Positions 46,608 through 57,288 of a stretch of DNA of 64,000 nt are shown here, one piece after another. Source of the stretch: Maledivibacter sp. GTDB lineage: Bacteria > Bacillota > Clostridia > Peptostreptococcales > Caminicellaceae. Numbering within the stretch: position 1 is the stretch's first letter; each line of letters opens with the position of its first letter. The position numbers and the translations under genes were made by a program. The notes beneath the pieces are model-generated. The model saw only the letters and a program-made list of their open reading frames with translations. It was not told where the DNA came from and made no database searches. Location: NCBI GenBank assembly GCA_025210375.1, contig JAOASB010000029.1, positions 310,001 through 374,000 on the forward strand. Reading direction: 5' to 3'.

Positions 46608-46644
46608 AAAACCAGATGATCATTTACCTTAATCATCTGGTTTT
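46608..46644 (-). terminator. Terminator after the DUF4397 gene
   Basis: AAAACCAGATGAT pairs with ATCATCTGGTTTT around an 11-nt loop. Confidence 0.85.
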
Positions 46645-46647
46645 GTA

Positions 46648-47313
46648 TTACCTTGGCTCTGGAACAACTAAAGCTTCTAGGCTTGGGGCTCCTCCTGCCA
46701 ATCCAGCTGCATAGATAGTATAATAATTGTTTGGATTTAATTGAACATTGGGAACCGTTAGGACTACGTCATCGGTTCCGGCTAGACGAACCTCAAAAGT
46801 ATATGTTCCTGGAGGAACACAAGCATAGTCTGTTATATCCTTATAGCTAATATTGCTAAATACCTTTCTACCATCGGATAATGTTATATCAACAGCTGGA
46901 GCATTCGGTGAAAGGTGTACAAATCTTATACAAGGTCTACCAAAGCTTTGTGCAGTATAGGGTTCTGGAATAGGATATAGACTTATATTAGGCAGTTCTC
47001 CAACAACTCCCACATTAAAGGCTGTTCCTTCTGGAATATATAAATCTCCATCTAAAACTGGGTCTGTAGTCTCGCCCGCTGGGAAAATCTTAATATTATA
47101 TTTGCCTGGGTCAACGGATAAATAGGGTGTAATGTCCTTATAAGCAAGATTCTCAGCAATAAGGTTTCCATTTGCATATACGTCTACCGCCGGTGCATTA
47201 GGTGAAGCATGGAATAACCTAATAAAGGATTTTTGTGTAGGTGTTGTTCTTCTATACCATCCTCTAGGACTGATTGGTAGCATATATGGATATGGGTATG
47301 GATAATATTGCAT
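46648..47313 (-). CDS. Protein with two DUF4397 domains
   Basis: 221 residues. A Tyr/Pro-rich start (QYYPYPYPYMLPI) with no classical signal peptide is followed by two homologous beta-rich repeats, about 28-115 (FIRLFHASPNAPAVDVYANG..YKDITPYLSVDPGKYNIKI) and about 118-215 (CIRFVHLSPNAPAVDITLSDG..YKDITDYACVPPGTYTFEV). This is the DUF4397 pattern, usually in extracellular or spore-associated proteins. The lack of a signal and the Tyr/Pro start are compatible with a spore-coat role, but that is inference. Confidence 0.8.
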   Translation of the reverse strand: MQYYPYPYPYMLPISPRGWYRRTTPTQKSFIRLFHASPNAPAVDVYANGNLIAENLAYKDITPYLSVDPGKYNIKIFPAGETTDPVLDGDLYIPEGTAFNVGVVGELPNISLYPIPEPYTAQSFGRPCIRFVHLSPNAPAVDITLSDGRKVFSNISYKDITDYACVPPGTYTFEVRLAGTDDVVLTVPNVQLNPNNYYTIYAAGLAGGAPSLEALVVPEPR

Positions 47314-47393
47314 ATCTTCATTTCTCCTTTCAATCGCTAACTACTATCATGATATGAAGGAGCTTTGTATTTGTGCATGAATTGAATATATAA

Positions 47394-47433
47394 AACTACT
47401 CTGAAGATTATTTAAACATTCTTCAGAGTAGTT
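47394..47433 (-). terminator. Terminator after the giant surface-protein gene
   Basis: AACTACTCTGAAGA pairs with TCTTCAGAGTAGTT around a 12-nt loop, followed by CATTTAT. The stem is strong; the T-run is weak. Confidence 0.7.
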
Positions 47434-47485
47434 CATTTATAAGCTGTTGATTAAAATATTATTAAATTGGTTTAATCTAAATACC

Positions 47486-50400
47486 TTATTTAATAATTAA
47501 ATGGTATAGCCTATAAATCATAACAGCAATTTGAACCCTTGTGGCCTTTGCATTTGGTATAAAGTCTTCTTTCTTGTCTTCATTGATTATTCCTTCCCTA
47601 ATACCAAAGGCTATGGATGGTTTTGCCCACTCTGCTATATTATCTCTTTGTGAATATCCTTTTAATTCTTCTAAACTGGCTTCCTTATAGCCTTTTTGAA
47701 CAAGTATTCTTTCCATTACTGTAATAGCTTCCTGACCCGTTATATTTCCTTCTGGATTAAATTCTTCATGGGATATTCCTTCCATCAAACCATTTTCGTA
47801 GGCGGCTGCAACTTCTTCATAGTACCATTTATCATTTGTTATATCTTTAAATGGTATGTCCTTATTTTCAGCTTTATATTTTAGCATTCTTGTCATCAAT
47901 GTCGCAAATTCTGCCCTTGTTATTTTGGCATTTGGATCGAACTTCTCTTTATCCCTTCCCTTTATTACTCCCTTGGCGGCCATTGCTTCTATTTCATTCC
48001 TTGCCCAGCTAACTTTTCCGAGATCATTAAAGCCCATACTAGCTTCTTTGGCAAAGTACTTACTAAAATGATTTGTAATAAATTTGACTGTTTTGGTTTC
48101 TGCATCGTATATTCCACCAACTGCCTCTATTGTCCCGTCATCCCTTAGGAGATATACTGTTACCTGTTCTTCATAGGATACTTTTTCTTTGTATGGAATA
48201 CTTACCTCTATTGGCTCTTCAAAGGTAGATATTTTTTCACCTGCGATTTTTGCATCTAAATCCACTATTATACTTCCCTTAAGTATTGTATTCTCTGATG
48301 TTTTTAATATTTCACCTTCATCTGATATTTTTGCATTTAAACTTATTTCTTTCTCCTTTATACTGTCTTTAAAAGCATTAGGAGTTATGTTAAATGATGC
48401 TACATCTGTTTGTATTTCTATATTATTTATTCCTGCTTTCGCCACTGAATCAAGTATTCCCGATGGAAGAATTGTCTGTACTTCTTCTATTCTCCTTGTT
48501 GGTATCTTTATTGTTATTTTCCTTTCAAGCCTTTTATTTTTCTCTATATTGTTATTTTTTAGTTTTTCTTCTAGGTCTTTCACTCTTTCCATTAGACCTT
48601 CTGCTGATTCTGTAATTAATCTTGTACCTACACTTACTATTACCCTATCTCCTTCTTTACTTATATCCCTATCTTTAACTTCTTTTATAGATGATTTATT
48701 TATTGCCCCTTCCACTGCTTCAATGATTTCTAGTTCTAGTTTGTTTGAATTTTCTTTTCCTATGTTATTTTTTATTTCCCCAGATATTTTTATGATTTCG
48801 TCAAGTATATTATCTATTTCCTTTAAGTCCTTTTGCCTATCCATTAATTTCATTATTGTTTCTATTACTGCCCCTGCCGCTTTGTCTATTTGGGTTTTAA
48901 TTTTTTTGTCCTTTACTATTTGTGATGATTTTTTTAGGGCTTTCATTAGGTCGATAGTTTCTCTTAATACTTCTTTCCTGCATTTTTCCGTATCTATTCT
49001 ATTCTCAGCTTTTCCAATTGCCCTTGCCATATCTTCTATGTCTTCTACTAATTTTTTTGCTGCTTCTTCTGATTTTAATTTATTAACATTTCCCTTTATT
49101 TTATTAACACCCTTCTTTAAAGCATCTAAAATTTCTTCTTCCGTTGCATACTCATCATTTATGATGTCTAATAGGCCATCTCCACCTATCAAATCAGGAT
49201 TTTCCCATCCACCTACTGTAAACCATAGCCTTATCCTATCTCCATCTTTTATATATTGATCCTGTACACTAGGCCCGAGCTTTCCATTTATTTCGTACAT
49301 CCATCCCGATTTTTCATTAATTTCCTTCTCCCTATATCCTCCTATCATGGCGAAATACAATCTCCATCCATAATCTTGAAAATCATAATTAATGCCTTTC
49401 TTTTCTAAGGCCCTCACCACTGCATGGGCAACCGTTGGCTTATGGAACTTATCTGCATACCAATCATTGGTTGGCTTTGCTGTCGGCCCAGTTCCAGGTC
49501 TTAGGTACGGTTGAAGATCGAATATATCAGTGGTTACTTGATAGTTATTTAGAATTTTTTTGCCTCTGTATCCTTCTATTGTTACTTTTACGGTTACTTG
49601 GTCCTCCGGCTGTAGGATTTCTTCTTTTACAAATACTTCTTTACTCTCCGGTCTCACTAGCCCCTTAGTTTTACAATATATTCCTATCCAATATGAACCT
49701 GTTTTGTCTATTACTAATTTTCCTCTACCATTTTCATCAGTTGATATTCCCGTAGACACCAATGGAGATATACCAACAGGATCAATAAATATTTCTTCAT
49801 TAGGTATTGGGTTACCATAATCGTCTTTAATAATTACTTGAAATTCTTTATCTACCTCTACTTCCTTTGGTATATATATGGTTGCAGTCCTAGTACAAGT
49901 ACCATTACCTGTGAAAATAATGTAATCTCCATCCTTTAAAGGTATATCAAAATCATTTGCCCTAGTATAAAGTCCCCAATAGGGGTTGCCTTCCACCCCG
50001 TCAATGGCCTTTGGGGCATCTATTATGTTTTTTCCTTCATCAAAGGTAAGATCATGCTTATACTTTTTCAATATATCATTGGGATAATCTCCTGCATAAA
50101 CCTTGCCCATGCAATGAGGTAATATTGGAGAATTTGGACCTTCGATTCTAAAGTCTACTGTGATCTCCTTTTTATTATACAAATGTATTTCTTCAGCCGA
50201 CGGTCTTATAATTGCATTTCCCCTAGCACTTATAAGAAACTCACCTTCTTCATTAATAGTAACCCATGCTCTTCCATCTACTCCTGTTTTTATACCAGTA
50301 TCTGCAGGTAGCCCGTCGGCTTTACTATAAATTATTTCTACTCCAGCTATAGGTTGATTGTTTGAACCATATACATAAACAGGGAATTTCTTACCTACTC

Positions 50401-53400
50401 CTAGCTCTTTTGTTGGAACATTTATTGTTGTGTATACTGGATTAATGATTGATTCATCGGCTAGAATAATTTCTTCCTCTCCATAAAGGATATCAGTCGG
50501 CAAAGAATTAGTCTTTAGTGTCTTATCTTTAAATACTAACCATTGCCAGCCTTTTTCACCATTGATGCTGGTTATATTGTTATTAGCTCCCTCATGATAA
50601 ATATTTGCTTCTTCTAATGCATGAGTAACTGCATCATATAATGTTGTCTCACCTGACGTAATATTTACACGGGTTAGAGGAAGTAGGGTTTTATTTTTTC
50701 CCTCTATCCTTACTGTAACATCTGCAATATTTTTATTATATGGTATATGATAGAAGATTGTTGATTTTCCATTTTTGTAGAAGTCTTTTAAGGCTGCGAG
50801 GGCTTGTAGGGCTTGTTCTGTAGCTATATTATTACTACCGGTCCCCTTTGTGTGTTCAAAACTTCCATCGGATAATTGATTGTTAAGCATAGCTGATACG
50901 GGATTACCATAACCCCTTATAAATGCACTATCCTGTGGATCGATTCCTAGAGCCGTAAGACCCATTATAATTTGTGCTGTAGATTCTGTATTTGTTATAT
51001 CAGTTCCAAAACAATCGAAGCCACCATGTTCATTCTGCTGTTTTTTTAGCCATTCTACAGTTTCATTTACGGATTCCTTAACATTCTCTCTATCCTTATA
51101 TGGTGCCAAAGCGTAAAGTGCCATGCCTGTAACATCGATATCAGTATCTTCTCCATCAACAGACCATCCAGCTCCATCTTTATGTTTTAATAGATAATCT
51201 ATTAGAAATTCTTGAGTGAAATATCCCTTGTCTTCCGGTACTTCTGCCTCTGCTGCATCTAAAGCAATAAGAGCCCATACAGCAGCATTATTTCCCTGCC
51301 CTAAACTGCCATAGCCATATATTTTTTCTATAAGGTTCATTTCCCCAAAATTATGTGGATCATATCTTCCAGAAAGTATTCCTAGTGTTGCCTTCACATA
51401 ATCAGTAATCAACTCAAATTCATCATTTGCACTTATTGTATTCCATAGACTATCTATATAGCTTCTTCCATCGGATAGATATGGACTTTTATTTATGTTC
51501 TCTCCAGCGGCACTTAGGCCAAATGCTATCCAATCCCCTTGTGGAATACCTTTTTTCTTATAATAATTGATAGCTGATTGTGTTTTTTTGTCTATTTGAT
51601 CCTTTGATATATTATGTGCATTGGCATCTACTACAATTATGGGAAAAACTTTTTCTATTTGAGGGTTAGTAATAGATGTTGCTACTATATTTGTTCTTCC
51701 AGTGCTTATTCCTTTTACATGCCCCATATCGTCCACGGTAGCTATCTCTTCATTTTGGATAGACCATGTAACTCGTTCATTATGCATAATACTTCCAAAC
51801 TGGTTATATACGTCTGCCTTTAAATCAAGAATTTCATTTACAATTATACTTTCTTTATCTGCAGTAATTTTAATTTCATCTATCCTAATTTCCTGATTAT
51901 TTTCGAAGTTGAATTTAACTAAGCTGTCTCCATTTTTACCATATGTACCTATGATATATAGGCTGTCTTTAGTTTTGTTTAAAAAAGTATTTATGAATTG
52001 TCCATATTTATCTTTATCGTAGCTTACATATTGTATAACATTTCCCTCAGGATTTATTCTTAACACCTTACTTTTAACAGCCGTTAAATTGAAATGCTTT
52101 TTTTCATATTCAACGGCAACTACACAAATATTCCCTTCATCATCGACTATAAATGATCCCATTGGCACTAAAATATGAATATCGTCAGTCAGGTTATTTA
52201 GTTTCTTTTTCCATAACTCTTTACCTTGATTATCAAGAGCACAAAACGAATAATTGTTTTTGCTTTCTTCTAGTATAAAGTATAATCTTTCTTTATTATC
52301 TAATATAATTTTAGGATTACTTGCTAAATCAGTACCCCTTAAACCATAATACTTCCACTTAATTATTCCATTTTCTACAGCACATACTCCTCTAAACTTA
52401 TTTAGTTCTTCACTGAAGTATAAATATACCACACCATTATCATCAACTTGCATATTCCCATTACCAAAAGTTATATCTTCAATGACATACTTACTTATTT
52501 CATTACCTTTATCACTTATTGTAGTTAATATACTATCTCCATATTTTTGTGCTACACAGATAATATTCTCCTCATTATCTAATTCAAAGGAATAAAGTTC
52601 ATTGTTAAATTCTATATCCCATTTTTTATTACCATCGCTATCTATTGCATATAACCGAGAATGGTTACCGCTTGCAACTGCAAAATATACTGTTCCATCA
52701 CAACTTTGCTCTATATTATCTATATAACTTCCAGCAATGTTATCACTCTTATACTCCCATTTAATAGTCTTATCAGTATTAATAGCTTTTACTTCATAAT
52801 CATCATGTTTATCCCTTACCAAGCAATAGATAGTATTATCTTGACCAGTTTCAATATAATCAATATATGTTCCTAGATTCAATCGCCAATTTCCCATTTC
52901 ATCATTGCGATTTATAGATACTAGTTCATTATGACCATTTATCGCTTCAATATAATAGATTTCTTCATTATTCCCCTCAGCCATATATTGAGATAATCTA
53001 TTGCTATTGACATGCCATTCATATCCAAATGATGGGACCACATGTAATTTACGTGTGTGGGTCATTTCTTGGGTACTTCCTTCTATGTTAGTAGTTCCAC
53101 AAGACAAAGCAGTTACTCTTCCTTTTTGATTCACTGTTGCTATGCTTTCATTTGAGCTTGCCCACTTTATATCTCCTAGTTCAATAGCATTATCATATTG
53201 ATTAACAGGTGATAATGTCACAGAACCTGGAAAAGCCGTTACTGCTTCTTTAGGAAATATATCTCTATATACACTGGGTCCTTTTTTCACCTTATATGTT
53301 ATCTCTCCCGTTACTCTAACATCTGTACAAGATATTACATCTAGGTAATATATTCCCTCGGATTTAGGATTAAGCAACCCTGTATGATCTATAGTCGAAA

Positions 53401-56400
53401 AATAATTTATTATACTATACCAAATTACTTCCTCATCAGCCATTAGGTTTCCATATTGGTCAAGCACTTCTACTTGGAATTGATACGGTACACCATATTC
53501 TACGGTTAACTCATCCGTAATTTCCTCACCATTTTTATCTAATATTTTGATAATAGTTGGCGTTGAAGGTTTTGCTATAACTTCTACTGTTGTCCGGTCA
53601 ATTATATTTGTTCCTTTTATATTTACGCTTATTTCTACCTCTCCCGTTTTTTTGCAAATCAACGTTCCATTTTTTTTATCTACTTCGACAATTGAGTTGT
53701 CTGAGCTTACCCATTCAAGTTCTTCTCCTATCATAACTTTTCCATCTATATTCCTTACAGCAACAGCTAAGGTTTCATTTAAATTTACTCCTAGCTTTTT
53801 ATTTTTTTCTATTATCTCTATAGAAGCTGGATGTTCAGTATGCCTTCTTTTAATTTTAGCCCCTATAACGTTTGTTGAGTAGCTTTTAGCTCCTAGGAGA
53901 ACATTGCCATCTATATAGATATTGTTATAATTAGGCATAGTCCCTCCAACTGGAAGTATTTCTGACACTTTATTTCCATATGGGCCTATAACAAATAATG
54001 CTCCTCCTCCATCAATTGTTTCTGGATAATAGGCATACCCTTCATGATCTATTACCAAATCATCAAATTCATGATTACTATCTTTATAAATGTAATTCTC
54101 AGTACCATTAGAATTAATCGCGATTATTTCACTTTTATCAATATCATTGTTACAAATAACTACATATACTGTATTGTCAACACCTAAGTTAATTGAAACA
54201 ATATCATAATCATGAGGATTAGTTTTTAATATATAATCATTCATAGGATGGTCTTTTACTATGGTCCCATCAGATGAATTTAATACTTTAATAGTACAAT
54301 TGTTATCTACAACATATACGTTCCCTTTATTATCTACTACAGGCGTCAATACTCCGTCATTTGTTATATAGCTCCATTTTTCGATTCCATCAGAATTTAA
54401 TACCTGTATTTTACCGTCTTTTATGCTTGAATTTTTTCCTTTAATAGCTATATATATATTATTATTCTTATCTTTAATTGGAGGTTGCTCTATTCTATAG
54501 TCTTCCAATTTTCTATTTAGCCCATGTTTGTTGATTATATAGTGCCATTTTTCATTCCCATTTTTTGTGTATCTGTATAAACCTTTTTTTGATGTTATCA
54601 CTATTTCATCATCTATTATTATTGGGTTAGTCTCAGATAGCCCTGATTCATTAATTCTCTGCTTCCATCTTACTCTTCCATCATCAGGACTTATTGCGAA
54701 AAGCTGTGTTTCAAATTTTGAGTTATTAAAATCCTCTATTTTGGTTTGAATATATACTGTTCCATCGTCTCCATATGCCGGAATATATGGTTTATTACTA
54801 GTGTGTATATCATCTATTCTAGTATTCCATATCTCATGCCCGTATAAGTCAAATGCATATATTCTAATACCATCCTCGTCCACCTGTCCCTTAGCACCAT
54901 TATCTCTAATTGCATATACTACTCCATCGTTCATACCTGCAGATATAAAATCTTGCATTCCAGTAGAAACTGCTTCTCTCCTAAGAAAATCTAGTTTTAT
55001 TTCTAAACCATATTTTCCCAATTCATCTACGTTGAAACAAATTGTTATTAAGTCCTTAATTCTTTCTGATTCGTCATAACATACTTTTATTTTATAGGAA
55101 TTTCCAATTGCTAACTTATTGTTTAAGTGTATTATTATTTTTCCCTTGTCATAGTCATCTAGTTCCGCTAAGTCCGCTCCTGTTCCTTCAGTTATTAATT
55201 CCTGACCCTTGTATAAATATATATATAATCCATTTATATAATCTTCGTCAACATCTTGACTCATTCTCATAAATATTTCATCTTCTGGTGATATTGTTCT
55301 TCCATCTATTGGACTCTCAGCCCCTATGGTTTGGAGCTTTGTATCAAATGTCCATATTATATTTTCGTCCAACACTTCTATTTTTTCACCATCTCGGAAT
55401 TCTATGGATTCTTTTGCTATATCTATTTTGTATACATGCCCTTCTTTTAACTCTATACTATTCCCATTTTCATCTTTTAGATGTACTTCTAATTTTTGCG
55501 GGTAATCTTGATTAAGTATTAATTCATGTTTAGACCTACTTCCATAGATGTCATTTGCTTTTCCATCATTATCCTCATCATAAAATACTAATACTTTTAC
55601 TGGTATATGGGCATCTCTTAATTGTATCTTTTTATTAAATATCACATTTATTTCTGTATTCTTTTCTACTCCACTAGCTTTATCCAATGGTACTAGACTT
55701 TCTACTGCTAAGGGCTGCTGTATTGTATCAAATTCCCATGCAATTCCATCTAACTTTTTTCCACTATCTTTGAATTTTATAATACCTGTTGGTATTCCCG
55801 CTCTATAATAATAGTTTTTATCTAATGTTATTGTTTTACCATCAGCCCATCTAAATACTCCTATTGTAGCTTCTCCATTACTATCATTTTCTAATTCCAA
55901 TAAATACTCTTTTTCTCCATAAATATCATATATATCCTTATATAGCTTTCCATCTTTTGATCTTGATATCTCCGTATAGAGATCATTTTCACCTTCTAAG
56001 CTTTCTACTGCTTCATTAAATTTTATCTTTATTTCGCTTCCCTCTTTTACTCCACTGGCCTTATCTGATGGTGTTAGGCTTACCACTGCCAATTTTGTTA
56101 CTTCTTCTCCTAGCAATTCCGAATTATTCTCATTCTTTATTTCTTCTATTGTATTTTCTTTATTCCCTTCTTGCGTTGTAGCTTCTCCTACCTTAATTTC
56201 TATTATTTGAGTTGCTTCAGAATTCTTATTTGATTTAACCTTTATGGTCACACTCCCAACTTGGACTCCTGTTACTTCTCCCGTTGTTTCATCGACTTTT
56301 GCCTTTGTTTCATCTTCACTACTCCAAGTTATTTCTTCTCCTTCTATTTCCTCCCCATGTTGATCCTTGACCACCGCTGTTAGTTCTATTGTGTTCCCTA

Positions 56401-57085
56401 CTTCCACAGTGGTTTCTCCACTTATTTCTATGCTTGCTACTTCCCTTGCTTCTACTTTTTCTACACTAATTTCTATTGTCTGAGTTACCTCAGGATTTGT
56501 ATTTGATATAGCCTTTATAGTTAAATCTCCAGCTTCTAATCCTGTTACTTCTCCCGTTGTTTCATCGACTTCTGCCTTTGTTTCATCTTCACTACTCCAA
56601 GTTATTTCTTCTCCTTCTACTTCCTTGCCATGTTGGTCCTTGACTACTGCTGTTAGTTCTATTGTGTTCCCTACTTCTACAGTGGTTTCTCCACTTATTT
56701 CTATGCTTGCTACTTCTCTTGCTTCTACTTTTTCTACATTAATTTCTATTGTCTGAGTTACATCTGGATTTGTATTTGATGTAGCCTTTATAGTTAAATC
56801 TCCAGCTTCTAATCCTGTTACTTCTCCCGTTGTTTCATCGACTTCTGCCTTTGTTTCATCTTCACTACTCCAAGTTATTTCTTCTCCTTCTATTTCCTCC
56901 CCATGTTGATCCTTGACTACTGCTGTTAGTTCTATTGTGTTTCCTACTCCTACAGTAGTTTCTCCACTTATTTCTATACTTACTATTTCTAATAAATCCT
57001 CAGCTACTATAGGAGATGTCATTGATAGCAGCATTGATAATATTATAAATATACTAACAGTCTTCCTTATTTTTAAAGCCTTCAC
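47486..57085 (-). CDS. Giant S-layer-type surface protein: Ig-like, beta-propeller, alpha/alpha barrel, DUF4430 and SLH domains
   Basis: 3199 residues, GTG start behind GGGGGGATTTTTA. Order: signal peptide (1-28); three nearly identical 91-residue Big_2 repeats (33-300); three Big_5-like domains (335-700); PQQ-like beta-propeller (700-1085); three Ig-like domains (1085-1355); second propeller (1355-1730); Big_2 (1735-1820); prenyltransferase/squalene-oxidase-type alpha/alpha barrel (1820-2118; GNNAAVWALIALDAAEAE, DVTGMALYALAP, GGFDCFG); DUF4430-like and linker domains (2118-2625), the last with GWRLYFAMIGG and SGWMYEINGKLGPSVQD; helical region (2640-2810); beta-rich part; three SLH domains (3015-3199). 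SLH domains fix it to secondary wall polymer. Barrel plus DUF4430 is the architecture of cobalamin carriers such as intrinsic factor; corrinoid binding is inferred, not shown. Confidence 0.85.
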   Translation of the reverse strand: MKALKIRKTVSIFIILSMLLSMTSPIVAEDLLEIVSIEISGETTVGVGNTIELTAVVKDQHGEEIEGEEITWSSEDETKAEVDETTGEVTGLEAGDLTIKATSNTNPDVTQTIEINVEKVEAREVASIEISGETTVEVGNTIELTAVVKDQHGKEVEGEEITWSSEDETKAEVDETTGEVTGLEAGDLTIKAISNTNPEVTQTIEISVEKVEAREVASIEISGETTVEVGNTIELTAVVKDQHGEEIEGEEITWSSEDETKAKVDETTGEVTGVQVGSVTIKVKSNKNSEATQIIEIKVGEATTQEGNKENTIEEIKNENNSELLGEEVTKLAVVSLTPSDKASGVKEGSEIKIKFNEAVESLEGENDLYTEISRSKDGKLYKDIYDIYGEKEYLLELENDSNGEATIGVFRWADGKTITLDKNYYYRAGIPTGIIKFKDSGKKLDGIAWEFDTIQQPLAVESLVPLDKASGVEKNTEINVIFNKKIQLRDAHIPVKVLVFYDEDNDGKANDIYGSRSKHELILNQDYPQKLEVHLKDENGNSIELKEGHVYKIDIAKESIEFRDGEKIEVLDENIIWTFDTKLQTIGAESPIDGRTISPEDEIFMRMSQDVDEDYINGLYIYLYKGQELITEGTGADLAELDDYDKGKIIIHLNNKLAIGNSYKIKVCYDESERIKDLITICFNVDELGKYGLEIKLDFLRREAVSTGMQDFISAGMNDGVVYAIRDNGAKGQVDEDGIRIYAFDLYGHEIWNTRIDDIHTSNKPYIPAYGDDGTVYIQTKIEDFNNSKFETQLFAISPDDGRVRWKQRINESGLSETNPIIIDDEIVITSKKGLYRYTKNGNEKWHYIINKHGLNRKLEDYRIEQPPIKDKNNNIYIAIKGKNSSIKDGKIQVLNSDGIEKWSYITNDGVLTPVVDNKGNVYVVDNNCTIKVLNSSDGTIVKDHPMNDYILKTNPHDYDIVSINLGVDNTVYVVICNNDIDKSEIIAINSNGTENYIYKDSNHEFDDLVIDHEGYAYYPETIDGGGALFVIGPYGNKVSEILPVGGTMPNYNNIYIDGNVLLGAKSYSTNVIGAKIKRRHTEHPASIEIIEKNKKLGVNLNETLAVAVRNIDGKVMIGEELEWVSSDNSIVEVDKKNGTLICKKTGEVEISVNIKGTNIIDRTTVEVIAKPSTPTIIKILDKNGEEITDELTVEYGVPYQFQVEVLDQYGNLMADEEVIWYSIINYFSTIDHTGLLNPKSEGIYYLDVISCTDVRVTGEITYKVKKGPSVYRDIFPKEAVTAFPGSVTLSPVNQYDNAIELGDIKWASSNESIATVNQKGRVTALSCGTTNIEGSTQEMTHTRKLHVVPSFGYEWHVNSNRLSQYMAEGNNEEIYYIEAINGHNELVSINRNDEMGNWRLNLGTYIDYIETGQDNTIYCLVRDKHDDYEVKAINTDKTIKWEYKSDNIAGSYIDNIEQSCDGTVYFAVASGNHSRLYAIDSDGNKKWDIEFNNELYSFELDNEENIICVAQKYGDSILTTISDKGNEISKYVIEDITFGNGNMQVDDNGVVYLYFSEELNKFRGVCAVENGIIKWKYYGLRGTDLASNPKIILDNKERLYFILEESKNNYSFCALDNQGKELWKKKLNNLTDDIHILVPMGSFIVDDEGNICVVAVEYEKKHFNLTAVKSKVLRINPEGNVIQYVSYDKDKYGQFINTFLNKTKDSLYIIGTYGKNGDSLVKFNFENNQEIRIDEIKITADKESIIVNEILDLKADVYNQFGSIMHNERVTWSIQNEEIATVDDMGHVKGISTGRTNIVATSITNPQIEKVFPIIVVDANAHNISKDQIDKKTQSAINYYKKKGIPQGDWIAFGLSAAGENINKSPYLSDGRSYIDSLWNTISANDEFELITDYVKATLGILSGRYDPHNFGEMNLIEKIYGYGSLGQGNNAAVWALIALDAAEAEVPEDKGYFTQEFLIDYLLKHKDGAGWSVDGEDTDIDVTGMALYALAPYKDRENVKESVNETVEWLKKQQNEHGGFDCFGTDITNTESTAQIIMGLTALGIDPQDSAFIRGYGNPVSAMLNNQLSDGSFEHTKGTGSNNIATEQALQALAALKDFYKNGKSTIFYHIPYNKNIADVTVRIEGKNKTLLPLTRVNITSGETTLYDAVTHALEEANIYHEGANNNITSINGEKGWQWLVFKDKTLKTNSLPTDILYGEEEIILADESIINPVYTTINVPTKELGVGKKFPVYVYGSNNQPIAGVEIIYSKADGLPADTGIKTGVDGRAWVTINEEGEFLISARGNAIIRPSAEEIHLYNKKEITVDFRIEGPNSPILPHCMGKVYAGDYPNDILKKYKHDLTFDEGKNIIDAPKAIDGVEGNPYWGLYTRANDFDIPLKDGDYIIFTGNGTCTRTATIYIPKEVEVDKEFQVIIKDDYGNPIPNEEIFIDPVGISPLVSTGISTDENGRGKLVIDKTGSYWIGIYCKTKGLVRPESKEVFVKEEILQPEDQVTVKVTIEGYRGKKILNNYQVTTDIFDLQPYLRPGTGPTAKPTNDWYADKFHKPTVAHAVVRALEKKGINYDFQDYGWRLYFAMIGGYREKEINEKSGWMYEINGKLGPSVQDQYIKDGDRIRLWFTVGGWENPDLIGGDGLLDIINDEYATEEEILDALKKGVNKIKGNVNKLKSEEAAKKLVEDIEDMARAIGKAENRIDTEKCRKEVLRETIDLMKALKKSSQIVKDKKIKTQIDKAAGAVIETIMKLMDRQKDLKEIDNILDEIIKISGEIKNNIGKENSNKLELEIIEAVEGAINKSSIKEVKDRDISKEGDRVIVSVGTRLITESAEGLMERVKDLEEKLKNNNIEKNKRLERKITIKIPTRRIEEVQTILPSGILDSVAKAGINNIEIQTDVASFNITPNAFKDSIKEKEISLNAKISDEGEILKTSENTILKGSIIVDLDAKIAGEKISTFEEPIEVSIPYKEKVSYEEQVTVYLLRDDGTIEAVGGIYDAETKTVKFITNHFSKYFAKEASMGFNDLGKVSWARNEIEAMAAKGVIKGRDKEKFDPNAKITRAEFATLMTRMLKYKAENKDIPFKDITNDKWYYEEVAAAYENGLMEGISHEEFNPEGNITGQEAITVMERILVQKGYKEASLEELKGYSQRDNIAEWAKPSIAFGIREGIINEDKKEDFIPNAKATRVQIAVMIYRLYHLIIK
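56188..56989 (-). repeat. Three tandem 273-bp coding repeats
   Basis: The N-terminal Ig-like repeats of the giant protein are almost identical in DNA (for example ACTACTCCAAGTTATTTCTT recurs in each). The third copy diverges near its end (VTGVQVGSVTIKVKSNKNS). Such identity suggests recent duplication or gene conversion, and copy number may vary between strains. Confidence 0.85.
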
Positions 57086-57224
57086 TAAAAATCCCCCCTG
57101 TATGCTTTAGAATATATATTTTTTGTCTAAATCTATTATATTTTGTATATATAATTTTAAAAAATAAATGTGACATTTATTCTTATTGTATATGTTCTAA
57201 TTATTTGTTTTGATTATAATTACT

Positions 57225-57262
57225 AAAAAGCAAATAGAAGCTATAGCTTCTATTTGCTTTTT
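57225..57262 (-). terminator. Terminator after the DUF4430 gene
   Basis: AAAAAGCAAATAGAAGC and GCTTCTATTTGCTTTTT form a perfect 17-bp stem with TATA loop. It separates the DUF4430 gene from the giant gene. Confidence 0.9.
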
Positions 57263-57288
57263 AGTGAAAAAATTCTACTTAAGTTTCT

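Noticed and set aside
48189..49259. 356-codon open frame on the plus strand inside the giant gene
   Set aside because: It is antisense to a well-supported coding region with recognisable domains, has no ribosome site or recognisable protein pattern, and its Ser/Ile/Phe-rich composition is what the complement of a Lys/Glu-rich coding region yields.
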